A stretch of 64,000 bases of DNA. Origin: a virus. The stretch's first letter is position 1. Each line of letters starts with the position of its first letter. A program made the position numbers and the translations under genes. Below are positions 32,543 to 39,413 of the stretch, one piece after another. The notes beneath the pieces were generated by a model. The model did no database searches, was not told the origin of the DNA, and saw only the letters and a program-made list of their open reading frames with translations. The stretch is taken from IMG/VR virus record IMGVR_UViG_3300034816_000006, positions 1 to 64,000 of that record; one strand, given 5' to 3'.

Positions 32543-32913
32543 GGGTCGCTCGCCTCGTAGGCAATGCAGTCGCACTCCGAGCAAGACGTCGATCCCGGGT
32601 ACTCCGGGTCGTGGCCATGTTCCTCGATGGAGTGACCGCACGTACAGGCGGTTCCGACGCTCCTGGCATTCCCGGGGACGCGCATTGCAACGACGGCCTC
32701 CGCTACTACCTTGCCCAGCTTCGCAATCGTGGCTAACTGAGCGTTCATCGCGTCTGCCACGCGCTTGCGTGCCTCGAGCTTTCCGCCTCGATGCGGTGAG
32801 CGACGGCAGCCGACCGCGACGAGACAGTCATGCCTCAGTCGCCACTCGCTGTCGGGTAGCTTCCACCGGAACTTGCCGATCTGCTCGTCTGTCAGGTCGT
32901 TGACCGTGTACAT
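32539..32913 (-). CDS. Zinc-ribbon-containing early protein, 124 aa
   Basis: 124 residues. The C-terminal 45 residues hold TACTCGHSIEEHGHDPE and TSCSECDCIAYE, a Cys/His-rich zinc domain. The N-terminal part has WRLRHDCLVAVGCRRS. ATG 32913 abuts the stop of its upstream gene. Unknown function. Confidence 0.65.
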   Translation of the reverse strand: MYTVNDLTDEQIGKFRWKLPDSEWRLRHDCLVAVGCRRSPHRGGKLEARKRVADAMNAQLATIAKLGKVVAEAVVAMRVPGNARSVGTACTCGHSIEEHGHDPEYPGSTSCSECDCIAYEASDP

Positions 32914-33228
32914 CTAGTACTCCTCGACTGTCACGTTGTCCGCCCGCCCGTCGCCCATGCTTCGCCTCGCTCGCCGCATCTCCACGGCCGCGTCCTCGCG
33001 GCTCGCGAACTCCAGCGCGTCGGCGCCGCGACCAGACCAGTCCTCGCCGGTCCACCAGAGTTGCGCGGCGTGGCCGTCGTCGTGGGTGATGCGGAAGGTT
33101 GGGGCGAGGAAGTCGGCGAGTTCGTCCATGCCCGGATCGTCGCTGCACGTGCAGTCGTCGGCGCACAGATCCGGTTCTCTCGTCTTCCACGCGTCGTAGC
33201 TGGCGGCCGGGAAGTCGAGGGCGGTCAC
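32914..33228 (-). CDS. Small unknown protein, 104 aa
   Basis: 104 residues with CADDCTCSDDPGMDELADF near the start and a WTGEDWSGRG loop. The ATG overlaps the upstream stop by 4 bases. Unknown. Confidence 0.65.
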   Translation of the reverse strand: MTALDFPAASYDAWKTREPDLCADDCTCSDDPGMDELADFLAPTFRITHDDGHAAQLWWTGEDWSGRGADALEFASREDAAVEMRRARRSMGDGRADNVTVEEY

Positions 33229-33569
33229 GGATTGGCTCCGGTGGCGCGCTTGGCGTTTTCAACGCGCAGTCGGTGCGGCTTCATCACGCGGCGTCTTGCT
33301 GTGTCAGGCAGGATCACCCCGCCCATCGCCTTGCAGTTGAAGTCGCGTTCGGCACCGCATGTCGGGCACTTCACCCGACGCCAGTCAACGTGCTTGCTCT
33401 TGGCCACCGCGTAGACTGCAACCAACTGCTCGCCGATCCAGCAGACCGCGTTCAGCGCTCCGATCTTCGACGGGTCGCGACCGTCACCCCATGACGTCGA
33501 GACGTAGTTCTCGAGAGCGTCGACGATGTGACTCGGAAGCGTGACCCTGAGCGGCTGGCGCTTGCTCAC
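33225..33569 (-). CDS. Zinc-ribbon protein, 114 aa
   Basis: 114 residues from GTG 33569. Helical N-terminus (SHIVDALENYVSTSW), then a zinc ribbon KCPTCGAERDFNCKAMGG and a basic C-terminus ending near RVENAKRATG. The last part resembles DNA-binding zinc ribbons in phage proteins. Coupled by GTGA and ATGA. Confidence 0.65.
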   Translation of the reverse strand: MSKRQPLRVTLPSHIVDALENYVSTSWGDGRDPSKIGALNAVCWIGEQLVAVYAVAKSKHVDWRRVKCPTCGAERDFNCKAMGGVILPDTARRRVMKPHRLRVENAKRATGANP

Positions 33570-33748
33570 GACGCACCCTCCATCGCCCGCCCGCACGCCT
33601 CGATGCCGCGCTCGATCTGCCACTTGCTTGCAGTGGACCAGCCGGAACGGGCGTCGATTCCGAGCGCGTGCCAGCACGAATGCCAGAGCGCGAAGTCGCG
33701 GTCCGCGTAGGCGCGGGCCTGGACTGAGAGGATGGCGGAGCGGGTCAC
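33566..33748 (-). CDS. Small unknown protein, 60 aa
   Basis: 60 residues, Trp/His-rich (FALWHSCWHALGIDARSGW). ATGA-coupled to upstream gene. Unknown. Confidence 0.6.
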   Translation of the reverse strand: MTRSAILSVQARAYADRDFALWHSCWHALGIDARSGWSTASKWQIERGIEACGRAMEGAS

Positions 33749-33954
33749 TTGCCCGCCTCCGGCGTCGAGATGAGAAGCGCGGCAGCGATCGCGTTGAGAT
33801 CGCCGGCGACGGCGTGCAGCTGCGCTCGAATGAAGCCAAGGTCCTCGGGCGCGGTGAAGCCTGCCGAGTCGCAGCGCTTGATGATGCGCTGAGCGGCCTC
33901 GCGGGCGGCTGACCAGTTGAGATGGCGCGCGTCGGTCAGGACTGGTCGGATCAC
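33745..33954 (-). CDS. Small unknown protein, 69 aa
   Basis: 69 residues, helical, with NWSAAREAAQRIIKRCDSAG. Coupled on both sides. Unknown. Confidence 0.65.
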   Translation of the reverse strand: MIRPVLTDARHLNWSAAREAAQRIIKRCDSAGFTAPEDLGFIRAQLHAVAGDLNAIAAALLISTPEAGK

Positions 33955-34139
33955 GGCGATACCACCTTGTCTCGCTCGATCAGGATCTTCGCGGCCTCGA
34001 CGCCATCATCGCCGCCCGGCGGCCTGTACCGCTCGTCGCGGTCGTGCATCCACCAGAGCCAGCCGCGCCACTCGACATCAGTGACCTGCGTGTGCCGCGT
34101 AGCATGGGACATCGCGGCGATCTCTTCCGCGCGCGACAT
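33951..34139 (-). CDS. Small unknown protein, 62 aa
   Basis: 62 residues; WRGWLWWMHDRDERYRPPGG in the middle. ATG abuts the stop of the upstream gene. Unknown. Confidence 0.6.
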   Translation of the reverse strand: MSRAEEIAAMSHATRHTQVTDVEWRGWLWWMHDRDERYRPPGGDDGVEAAKILIERDKVVSP

Positions 34140-34409
34140 CTACAGCCTCACCTGCTGGCTGGCGATCAGGTCAACGCACCTCTGCGCGTACGCACTTGCC
34201 TCCCACGGCAGCGACGGCGAGACCTGCCAGCGCTCGAAGATCCAGGGTCCGCGACCCAGGATCTTGTCGTGCTGCGTGATGTGGACCTCGGTGAGCGTGG
34301 ACCACTCGACGGTGCCAACGCTCTCGTCGGGGAGCGTGACGATCGCGCCGAGCGGCAGCGCGGGGAGGAGTTCGGGGGTGATGGGGACGGAGGAGAGCGA
34401 GGCGTCCAT
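34140..34409 (-). CDS. First gene of leftward early operon, 89 aa
   Basis: 89 residues: a beta-barrel-like start (LPLGAIVTLPDESVGTVEWS, TLTEVHITQHD) and a helical C-terminus. Its ATG is 6 bp after TATCGT of a promoter overlapped by an operator, so its message is probably leaderless. Unknown function; first early gene after the switch. Confidence 0.7.
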   Translation of the reverse strand: MDASLSSVPITPELLPALPLGAIVTLPDESVGTVEWSTLTEVHITQHDKILGRGPWIFERWQVSPSLPWEASAYAQRCVDLIASQQVRL

Positions 34410-34411
34410 GT

Positions 34412-34428
34412 CTCCACGATAAGTGGAG
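34412..34428 (-). promoter_or_regulatory. Operator O1 on leftward early promoter
   Basis: CTCCACGATAAGTGGAG, a perfect 6-5-6 palindrome and best copy of the 17-bp operator. It covers the -10 (minus strand TATCGT, 34421-34416) of a promoter whose -35 is TTGCGC (34444-34439, 17-bp spacer). Binding would block transcription of the leftward operon. Confidence 0.75.
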
Positions 34429-34452
34429 AGCGGTCTGCGCGCAAGCGCTTTC

Positions 34453-34469
34453 CTCTACTTTTCGTGAAG
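34453..34469 (-). promoter_or_regulatory. Operator O2
   Basis: CTCTACTTTTCGTGAAG, second 17-bp copy, ~24 bp further upstream of the leftward promoter; the surrounding CTACTT...AAGTAG extends the dyad. Confidence 0.7.
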
Positions 34470-34607
34470 TAGGTGAATCAACAGGCAGATCAGGATCTCG
34501 TATGCGAGCGGCCGCTCGACGCGGAGCTGCTCAAGCAACGAGAGAATCTTGCTGTCCTTCGAGGGGGCGCCACGACGTCTCGCCCGAGCACCACCAGTTG
34601 CTCGCAT
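34455..34607 (-). CDS. Possible 50-aa protein downstream of repressor
   Basis: ATG 34607 to TAG at 34455, 50 residues, basic N-terminus (RARRRGAPSKDSK) then a helical C-terminus (LLEQLRVERPLAYEILICLL). It starts 12 bp after the repressor gene and ends inside operator O2. GAGGAGGG sits very close to the ATG. Low-to-moderate support. Confidence 0.4.
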   Translation of the reverse strand: MRATGGARARRRGAPSKDSKILSLLEQLRVERPLAYEILICLLIHLLHEK

Positions 34608-34619
34608 CCCTCCTCAGTA

Positions 34620-35051
34620 TCACAGGTCGGACCGAGACTTCGTCGATCGCGAGAGTATTTCTATCACAGCATCCTTCAGGGTGTCCGGAGCCTCCAACAA
34701 TAACTCACGTATCCGAGCATCGCGAGGTTCGGGTAAGGGTGGGGTCCCAACCAGCGGCGGAGGAAGGTCGAGCAATGCGCAGATATGGGGCACCTCGGCG
34801 GAACCTGTCTGCATCATCGATCCGTCGGGGCGAACTGCGAACAACTTGTACCCGGCGCTCGATGATAACCCGATCTCGTCGGCGAGCCACTGGATCCCCT
34901 TCCCCTTGCGGCGGAGGGCAAGCAAGACGAGCTCCTTCCATTCGGGCGTCATTTCCTTGACGGGCCCCTTGCCCTTGGCTCTACGACGACGCTTCGCTGA
35001 CACGGAAGTCCTCGTTACCACAGCTCTCGGCGCACTTTTCGTGGAACGCAT
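34620..35051 (-). CDS. HTH regulator, probable lysogeny repressor
   Basis: 143 residues if from ATG 35051. Basic N-terminus, then ELVLLALRRKGKGIQWLADEIGLSSSAGYKLF, a helix-turn-helix, and a C-terminal helical part (LLLEAPDTLKDAVIEILSRS). It lies opposite an HTH gene with 34 bp between starts, as in cI/cro pairs. Operator O4 (35030-35046) lies inside the first codons of this long form, so a later GTG start is possible. Repressor versus antirepressor is inferred from position. Confidence 0.65.
   Translation of the reverse strand: MRSTKSAPRAVVTRTSVSAKRRRRAKGKGPVKEMTPEWKELVLLALRRKGKGIQWLADEIGLSSSAGYKLFAVRPDGSMMQTGSAEVPHICALLDLPPPLVGTPPLPEPRDARIRELLLEAPDTLKDAVIEILSRSTKSRSDL
35030..35046. promoter_or_regulatory. 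Operator O4
   Basis: GCGCACTTTTCGTGGAA, fourth copy of the operator (core ACTTTTCGTGGA), within the first codons of the minus-strand repressor ORF. Confidence 0.6.
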
Positions 35052-35085
35052 TGACTTGTCGGTCCACGATTAGTAGAGTGGTTGC
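35051..35085 (+). promoter_or_regulatory. Rightward promoter with operator O3
   Basis: TTGACT (35051-35056), 17-bp spacer, TAGAGT (35074-35079), then 6 bp to the ATG at 35086: a near-consensus promoter with a leaderless message. Operator O3, GTCCACGATTAGTAGAG (35062-35078), covers spacer and -10. The TAGTAGAGTG core recurs upstream of the Prim-Pol gene (45009-45018). Confidence 0.7.
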
Positions 35086-35349
35086 ATGCCAGCACACAGG
35101 GCGACGAAGCGCCGTCGCAAGAAGTTGACAGAGCGCCGCGACGCCGAGCGGAGGGCCCTCGGACTCCGACTCCGGAGCGCGCGAATCGCCGCCGGTCTCA
35201 CCGCAGAGACGATCGCCAAGAAAATGGACGTTGCGCTCAGCACATACTACTCGTGGGAGGCAGGAGAGCGCAGTCCTCGCGGACTGGCCGAACTCGCCAC
35301 CGTGGTCCGATGTTCCGTCGGCGCCCTGTACGGCGAGCGTGCCGCGTGA
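35086..35349 (+). CDS. XRE-type HTH protein (Cro/CI family)
   Basis: 87 residues. After a basic N-terminus comes ALGLRLRSARIAAGLTAETIAKKMDVALSTYYSWEAGERSPR, a classic HTH_3 domain with the TYYSWE recognition-helix end. Divergent from the other HTH gene across shared operators, so it is the likely second half of the switch. Its stop overlaps the next GTG. Confidence 0.8.
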   Translation: MPAHRATKRRRKKLTERRDAERRALGLRLRSARIAAGLTAETIAKKMDVALSTYYSWEAGERSPRGLAELATVVRCSVGALYGERAA

Positions 35350-35969
35350 CGCCGCTCGAGATCCTTTCGCGGACCTTCCGTGAACTGCCCCTGCCGGTCC
35401 GGCAGCCGCAAACGTGCGACCACTGCAATCCGCCCCGCTCCGGTGTGTATCTGCTCGCCGACTCCGGCATGATCGTCTACGTCGGATCGAGCACCGACAT
35501 CGTCGGCAGGATTCGCTGGCACCGCAGCAGCTCCGACAAGCGATTCAATCTGGCGATGTGGATGGCCCTGCCCGCGAGGGTCCTCGAACACTACGAGGGT
35601 GCGCTCATCCGCGCCCTGTCCCCGGTGCACAACCGCAAGGCCCCCAGACACGTCGGCTATGACAACGAGATCCTGTCCGGCCTTGGACTCGCGGCCCACG
35701 ACGACGAGTACGCCAATGTGGCGACGTGGGCGCCGACGTGCGCGGCGAGAATCCCCAGCAAGCTCGGACTGCAAATCAAGGAGGCGAGACTGGGTGTCGG
35801 TATTACCCAGGATCAACTTGGCGCTGTCGTTGGGTGCTCCGGTGCAGCCGTAGCGCAGTGGGAATCCGGCGTCAGCACACCGACCTCCGATCGTCTCATC
35901 CAGATCGCGACAGTCCTCGGCGTCAACGTCGGCATTGTTGCGACTGCAACCGGGGCGGACCAGCCATGA
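35346..35969 (+). CDS. GIY-YIG nuclease domain fused to XRE HTH
   Basis: 207 residues from GTG 35346. Residues 33-96 are a GIY-YIG domain: SGVYLL (Gly33-Val-Tyr35), MIVYVGSS (Tyr45-Val-Gly47), Arg55, Glu84 in HYEGALI and Asn96, so the catalytic set appears complete. Residues ~137-195 are an XRE HTH (LGLQIKEARLGVGITQDQLG, VGCSGAAVAQWESG). GIY-YIG enzymes cut DNA; a fusion to a repressor-type HTH is unusual and may target the nuclease. GTGA- and ATGA-coupled to neighbours. Confidence 0.8.
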   Translation: MTPLEILSRTFRELPLPVRQPQTCDHCNPPRSGVYLLADSGMIVYVGSSTDIVGRIRWHRSSSDKRFNLAMWMALPARVLEHYEGALIRALSPVHNRKAPRHVGYDNEILSGLGLAAHDDEYANVATWAPTCAARIPSKLGLQIKEARLGVGITQDQLGAVVGCSGAAVAQWESGVSTPTSDRLIQIATVLGVNVGIVATATGADQP

Positions 35970-36688
35970 CTCCGAATTCATCTGACGTCACTGATACGCA
36001 CTCACAGAGTGATGCACAACCCAAACACTTGTCCAGCGGGCCAAAGCGCAACAGAGATTTTCCTATCCGCCAAGTTGGTATGTCGAATGCCGACTACCTG
36101 CGCGCGCTCCGACAAATCGCAGTTGCGGAGGGCAAGTGCTACCAGTGCCGATTCCGCCCACAGAAGCCAGGGCGCCGCTCCTGTCAATCGTGCATCGATC
36201 GCAGCAAGGAGTTCGAGCGCTCGATCCGCTACAAGCGCTGCACTCACTGCTGCTGCAATCTGCCTCGCGGTTGGGAGATCCAGCTGTGCCCGGGCTGCCG
36301 CGACGACTCGAACGCCAAAGGGCGAGCGAAGACACAGGCACGGCTCGCGGCCAACCGGTGCAGCACGTGCGGCGCTCCCAAGCCGAAGAAGCGACGCCAG
36401 TGCCTGACCTGCGCTGAGCACCATCGCGTTCGTCAACTCGAGTGGCAGCGCCTCCATGGCCGCGGCGTCAAGCTCGGTTCCTGTTCGACTTGCACGGCGC
36501 TCGGACTCGTCGGCATCAACCACGACCGACGCACTCACGACCGCTACATGGCCCGCGCCCAGGCCTGGGCTCCCACTCTTCCAGCGACCACGTCTAACGG
36601 TACAGGCCTACACCCTGGGCTGCGCACTCCTCATCCTCCGGCGCGCCGGGACGTGGTCGCTGGTCTTTCGCGAGGTAACCGTGGCTAA
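35966..36688 (+). CDS. Cys-rich multi-zinc-finger protein, 240 aa
   Basis: 240 residues. Several CxxC pairs: KCYQCRFRP, SCQSCIDR, RCTHCCCNLP, LCPGCRDD, RCSTCGAPKP, QCLTCAEHH and SCSTCTAL, alternating with basic segments. Zinc-binding, presumably nucleic acid binding. Related Cys/basic units occur at 54685 and 56172. It overlaps the next gene by 8 bases. Confidence 0.7.
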   Translation: MTPNSSDVTDTHSQSDAQPKHLSSGPKRNRDFPIRQVGMSNADYLRALRQIAVAEGKCYQCRFRPQKPGRRSCQSCIDRSKEFERSIRYKRCTHCCCNLPRGWEIQLCPGCRDDSNAKGRAKTQARLAANRCSTCGAPKPKKRRQCLTCAEHHRVRQLEWQRLHGRGVKLGSCSTCTALGLVGINHDRRTHDRYMARAQAWAPTLPATTSNGTGLHPGLRTPHPPARRDVVAGLSRGNRG

Positions 36689-37733
36689 GAAGCAGACCAG
36701 ACGCACTGTCTCACTCGGCGTCGGCTACTACACGCGCCTCGTCGACTACGCGCGCGCGAACAACGCCTCGGCCGCACAGGTCACCGAGTACGCGCTCGAT
36801 GCTCGGTTCGCGACGCCGCTCGACCAGGACGCGTTCCGCCTGTGGCGCGCCGATCGCGCGCGGCAGGCCGCGTTGCAGGGCATCGACACCGCGTCGGCCA
36901 TGGCCGAGCCCTCTGTGCCCGCGCCGTACCTTGGCGTCCTCGGCGAGCGCGTCAGGCGCCGCGAAGATCGCCTCAAGCGGAAGCAGGAGCGGCAGGCGGA
37001 ACTCGAGGCTGCTCGCGCCGAACGTCTCGTCCGCAAGGAACGCCGACTAAAACGCGCGCAGACCAGACTCGAGACCGGACGCACGCGACTCTGCAACCAC
37101 TGCGACGGCCCGCACATGACCAGGTTCTGTCCGGACAAACCGTACGTTCCGCTCGAGACCGGGTCGCGCGGCGAGCGGGCCGCGAAGGCAGCGCACGATG
37201 AGGGCTCGACGTTCCTAGAGGCCGCCGAGCGGTTCGGTGTGACACGACAGTGCGTACAGCAAACCTTCGCCAGGCTCTATCCTGGCGTCAAGCGCCCCCG
37301 CGGCGGCCAGCCAGACACGATCGCGAATGGCGTGGTCGTCGAGATGGCGCGCGCTGGCAAGACCGCCACCGAGATTCGCGAAGAGACCGGACTCAACTCC
37401 GGGCATATCTACAGCCTGTGTCTGGGCGCCGGTGTTCAGATCGGCACCGCAAGCGCCAGGCGCGCCGCCATGGATGCCGCGGTTGCTGCCGTGATGGCCG
37501 GGTCGACGCTCGGCGAGGCAGCCGCCGACCACGGCGTCTCATGGGGCCATCTCGGCGCTGTGTGTCGCCAGCGCGGAGTGGCCACTCAGTCGAAGGCTGG
37601 ACCGCGCGACGGGCGCAGTGCCAGGGGCGCCGAACTCGTCGAGCAAGAGCGCATCTCGATCGGCGAAGCCGCTCGCAGGATGCGGTGCTCACCCATGGCA
37701 GTCCGCACCGCTCTCGCCCGGAGGTCCGCATGA
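36681..37733 (+). CDS. Multi-HTH DNA-binding protein with CCHC knuckle
   Basis: 350 residues from GTG 36681. N-terminal RHH-like part (TRRTVSLGVGYYTRLVDYAR), a long charged coiled coil (residues ~90-135), a zinc knuckle (LCNHCDGPHMTRFCPDKP), then four HTH-like units: LEAAERFGVTRQCVQQTF, ATEIREETGLNSGHIYS, LGEAAADHGVSWGHLGAV and IGEAARRMRCSPMAVRTA. Such an array suggests binding to long or repeated DNA. I know no family with this order. Regulator or origin/packaging recognition factor are options. Confidence 0.7.
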   Translation: MAKKQTRRTVSLGVGYYTRLVDYARANNASAAQVTEYALDARFATPLDQDAFRLWRADRARQAALQGIDTASAMAEPSVPAPYLGVLGERVRRREDRLKRKQERQAELEAARAERLVRKERRLKRAQTRLETGRTRLCNHCDGPHMTRFCPDKPYVPLETGSRGERAAKAAHDEGSTFLEAAERFGVTRQCVQQTFARLYPGVKRPRGGQPDTIANGVVVEMARAGKTATEIREETGLNSGHIYSLCLGAGVQIGTASARRAAMDAAVAAVMAGSTLGEAAADHGVSWGHLGAVCRQRGVATQSKAGPRDGRSARGAELVEQERISIGEAARRMRCSPMAVRTALARRSA

Positions 37734-37990
37734 CCAACCCAACCCCAGCCGGCCTACGCGCCATCACGCCTGCGCCGATGACCCCCGACGAGATCGCCGA
37801 CCTCATCCAGCGCTCGAGCTACACGCGCCGGCGCTGGGGCCGCGAGCCTGGCGCTACGACACGAGCGGCGATGCGCGTGATCCATGAGGGCATGACGCCG
37901 AAGGAGGCCGCGTTCGCCGAAGGCATGCCGACGAACAGCACCAGCGGCATCCGCTCGAAGGTGAGCGTGCTCAGGAAGCGGGGTCGCTAG
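37730..37990 (+). CDS. Single-HTH protein, 86 aa
   Basis: 86 residues from ATG 37730 (overlaps previous stop). TPDEIADLIQRSSYTRRRWG and GMTPKEAAFAEGMPTNSTSG form an HTH-like pair, basic C-terminus. Resembles one unit of the upstream multi-HTH protein. Confidence 0.65.
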   Translation: MTNPTPAGLRAITPAPMTPDEIADLIQRSSYTRRRWGREPGATTRAAMRVIHEGMTPKEAAFAEGMPTNSTSGIRSKVSVLRKRGR

Positions 37991-38253
37991 TGAGGATTCG
38001 CGTCCACCTCGTCACCGACCGCCTGGTCACCGTCCATGTTGCCCGCTCCTGGTTCGAGCGCCACGTCACCCTGCTCGACGACGAGGACTACGAGGCCACC
38101 CGCTACACCGCGGTCGGCGGCAAGCATCAGTGGTGCCGCTGGACCAACCGTGACGTCGAGCCTGACGTGCACGACGCGATCGAGGCAGAACTGACGCGCG
38201 CATGCGTCGGCAACAGACTGGCCGCGTTGATGCGGATAGGAGAAGAAGCGTGA
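37990..38253 (+). CDS. Small unknown protein, 87 aa
   Basis: 87 residues from GTG 37990, sharing one base with the previous stop. Strand-rich N-terminus (RIRVHLVTDRLVTVHVARS), then helices. Unknown. Confidence 0.65.
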   Translation: MRIRVHLVTDRLVTVHVARSWFERHVTLLDDEDYEATRYTAVGGKHQWCRWTNRDVEPDVHDAIEAELTRACVGNRLAALMRIGEEA

Positions 38254-38468
38254 GCAGGATTATCCACTCTGGCCGCTGCGCCTTCATCGCCTACTACATC
38301 GGCGGTTCGATCAGCGGCAAGTTTCTCTATTCGTCCGACGGCAAGAGCATCGGCGAGGACCGCGATCAGGCGTTCAACTTCATGTGGTACCCGGAGGATC
38401 TCGACGAGGAGATCGCGAAGCTCAAGGACCGCGTCAAGTGGGACGTCCGCGCTGCGAGGGCCCGATGA
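38250..38468 (+). CDS. Small unknown protein, 72 aa
   Basis: 72 residues from GTG 38250 (GTGA overlap). Contains CAFIAYYIGGSISGKFLYSS, weakly hydrophobic, and a charged C-terminal helix. Unknown. Confidence 0.6.
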   Translation: MSRIIHSGRCAFIAYYIGGSISGKFLYSSDGKSIGEDRDQAFNFMWYPEDLDEEIAKLKDRVKWDVRAARAR

Positions 38469-38692
38469 GGCGTCGCAAGCACACGGACCGGCGCAGGCCG
38501 GACCACATCGAGCAGCTCTGCGCGCTGGTCAAGGAAGCAGCCGGCACGATGCGGCTGTACGGTAAGCCGGTCGACGCGGCTCAGTTGCGAGAGCACTGCG
38601 AGCGGTCGGCGACGGAGCGGGTGATTGCGGCGGTGGACCGCGCGACCGAGGAGCGGCAGTGGCGTGCGGTGTGGTCCACGGAGGCGACATGA
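38465..38692 (+). CDS. Small unknown protein, 75 aa
   Basis: 75 residues, basic N-terminus (RRRKHTDRRRPDHIE), helical. ATGA-coupled both sides, just before the methylase. Unknown. Confidence 0.6.
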   Translation: MRRRKHTDRRRPDHIEQLCALVKEAAGTMRLYGKPVDAAQLREHCERSATERVIAAVDRATEERQWRAVWSTEAT

Positions 38693-39255
38693 CCGCCTAT
38701 AGCTGCATCGTAGCCGACCCGCCATGGGCGCCGCGCGACAAGCTGCCCGGCAAGACTCGCGGCGCGGCCAAGCAGTACGACGTGATGCGGACCAGCGACA
38801 TCATGTGCTTTCTCGTCGACCGCAAGATCAGCGTCGCCGACAACGCGATCTTGTTCCTCTGGCGCCTTGCCTCCATGCAGCAAGACGCGCTCGACGTCGT
38901 CAATGCGTGGGGGTTCGAGGTCAAGAGCGAGGTCGTGTGGCGCAAGCTGACCAAGCATGGCCGGCCGCACTTCGGCATGGGCCGCTATGTCCGCAACGGG
39001 CACGAGGTCTGCCTGATCGCAGCCCGCGGCCGCGCGACCTCGCTGATCACGAGCCACTCGGTGCGGTCGGTGTTCGATGCCGTGGCGCCGAGCAACTCCA
39101 AGGGGCGGGCGATCCATAGCCAGAAGCCAGAGGAGTTCTGGACCGAGATCGTCGAGCCGCTGACCACCGGATACGGGATCGAACTGTTCGCACGGCGTCG
39201 CCGGTTTGGCTGGGATGCCATCGGCGACCAACTGCCAGCGCTCGAGGCCGCATGA
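38689..39255 (+). CDS. MT-A70 family adenine-N6 methyltransferase
   Basis: 188 residues. DPPW at residues 10-13 is the catalytic motif; the ILFLWRLASMQQDAL, WGFEVKSEVVWRKL, GHEVCLIAARG and IHSQKPEEFW segments match MT-A70 phage DNA methylases. It adds a methyl group to adenine N6 using S-adenosylmethionine, probably protecting phage DNA from restriction or marking it. No cognate restriction enzyme is beside it. Confidence 0.9.
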   Translation: MTAYSCIVADPPWAPRDKLPGKTRGAAKQYDVMRTSDIMCFLVDRKISVADNAILFLWRLASMQQDALDVVNAWGFEVKSEVVWRKLTKHGRPHFGMGRYVRNGHEVCLIAARGRATSLITSHSVRSVFDAVAPSNSKGRAIHSQKPEEFWTEIVEPLTTGYGIELFARRRRFGWDAIGDQLPALEAA

Positions 39256-39413
39256 GTACCCTCGATCGCACACACGCCAGCATCCTGCTCAACCCGGACA
39301 CCGCGTCGCTCAAGCGCATCGCGTGGGCATTCGGCTGCGCCAAGAAGGGCAGCGACGAGGAGCGACAACTCGAGGCATTGCTGCGCGAGAAGCTGGCCAA
39401 GGAGGCCGCATGA
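39252..39413 (+). CDS. Small helical protein, 53 aa
   Basis: 53 residues from ATG 39252, overlaps previous stop and next start by 4 bases. LNPDTASLKRIAWAFGCAKKG and a charged C-terminus. Unknown. Confidence 0.65.
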   Translation: MSTLDRTHASILLNPDTASLKRIAWAFGCAKKGSDEERQLEALLREKLAKEAA

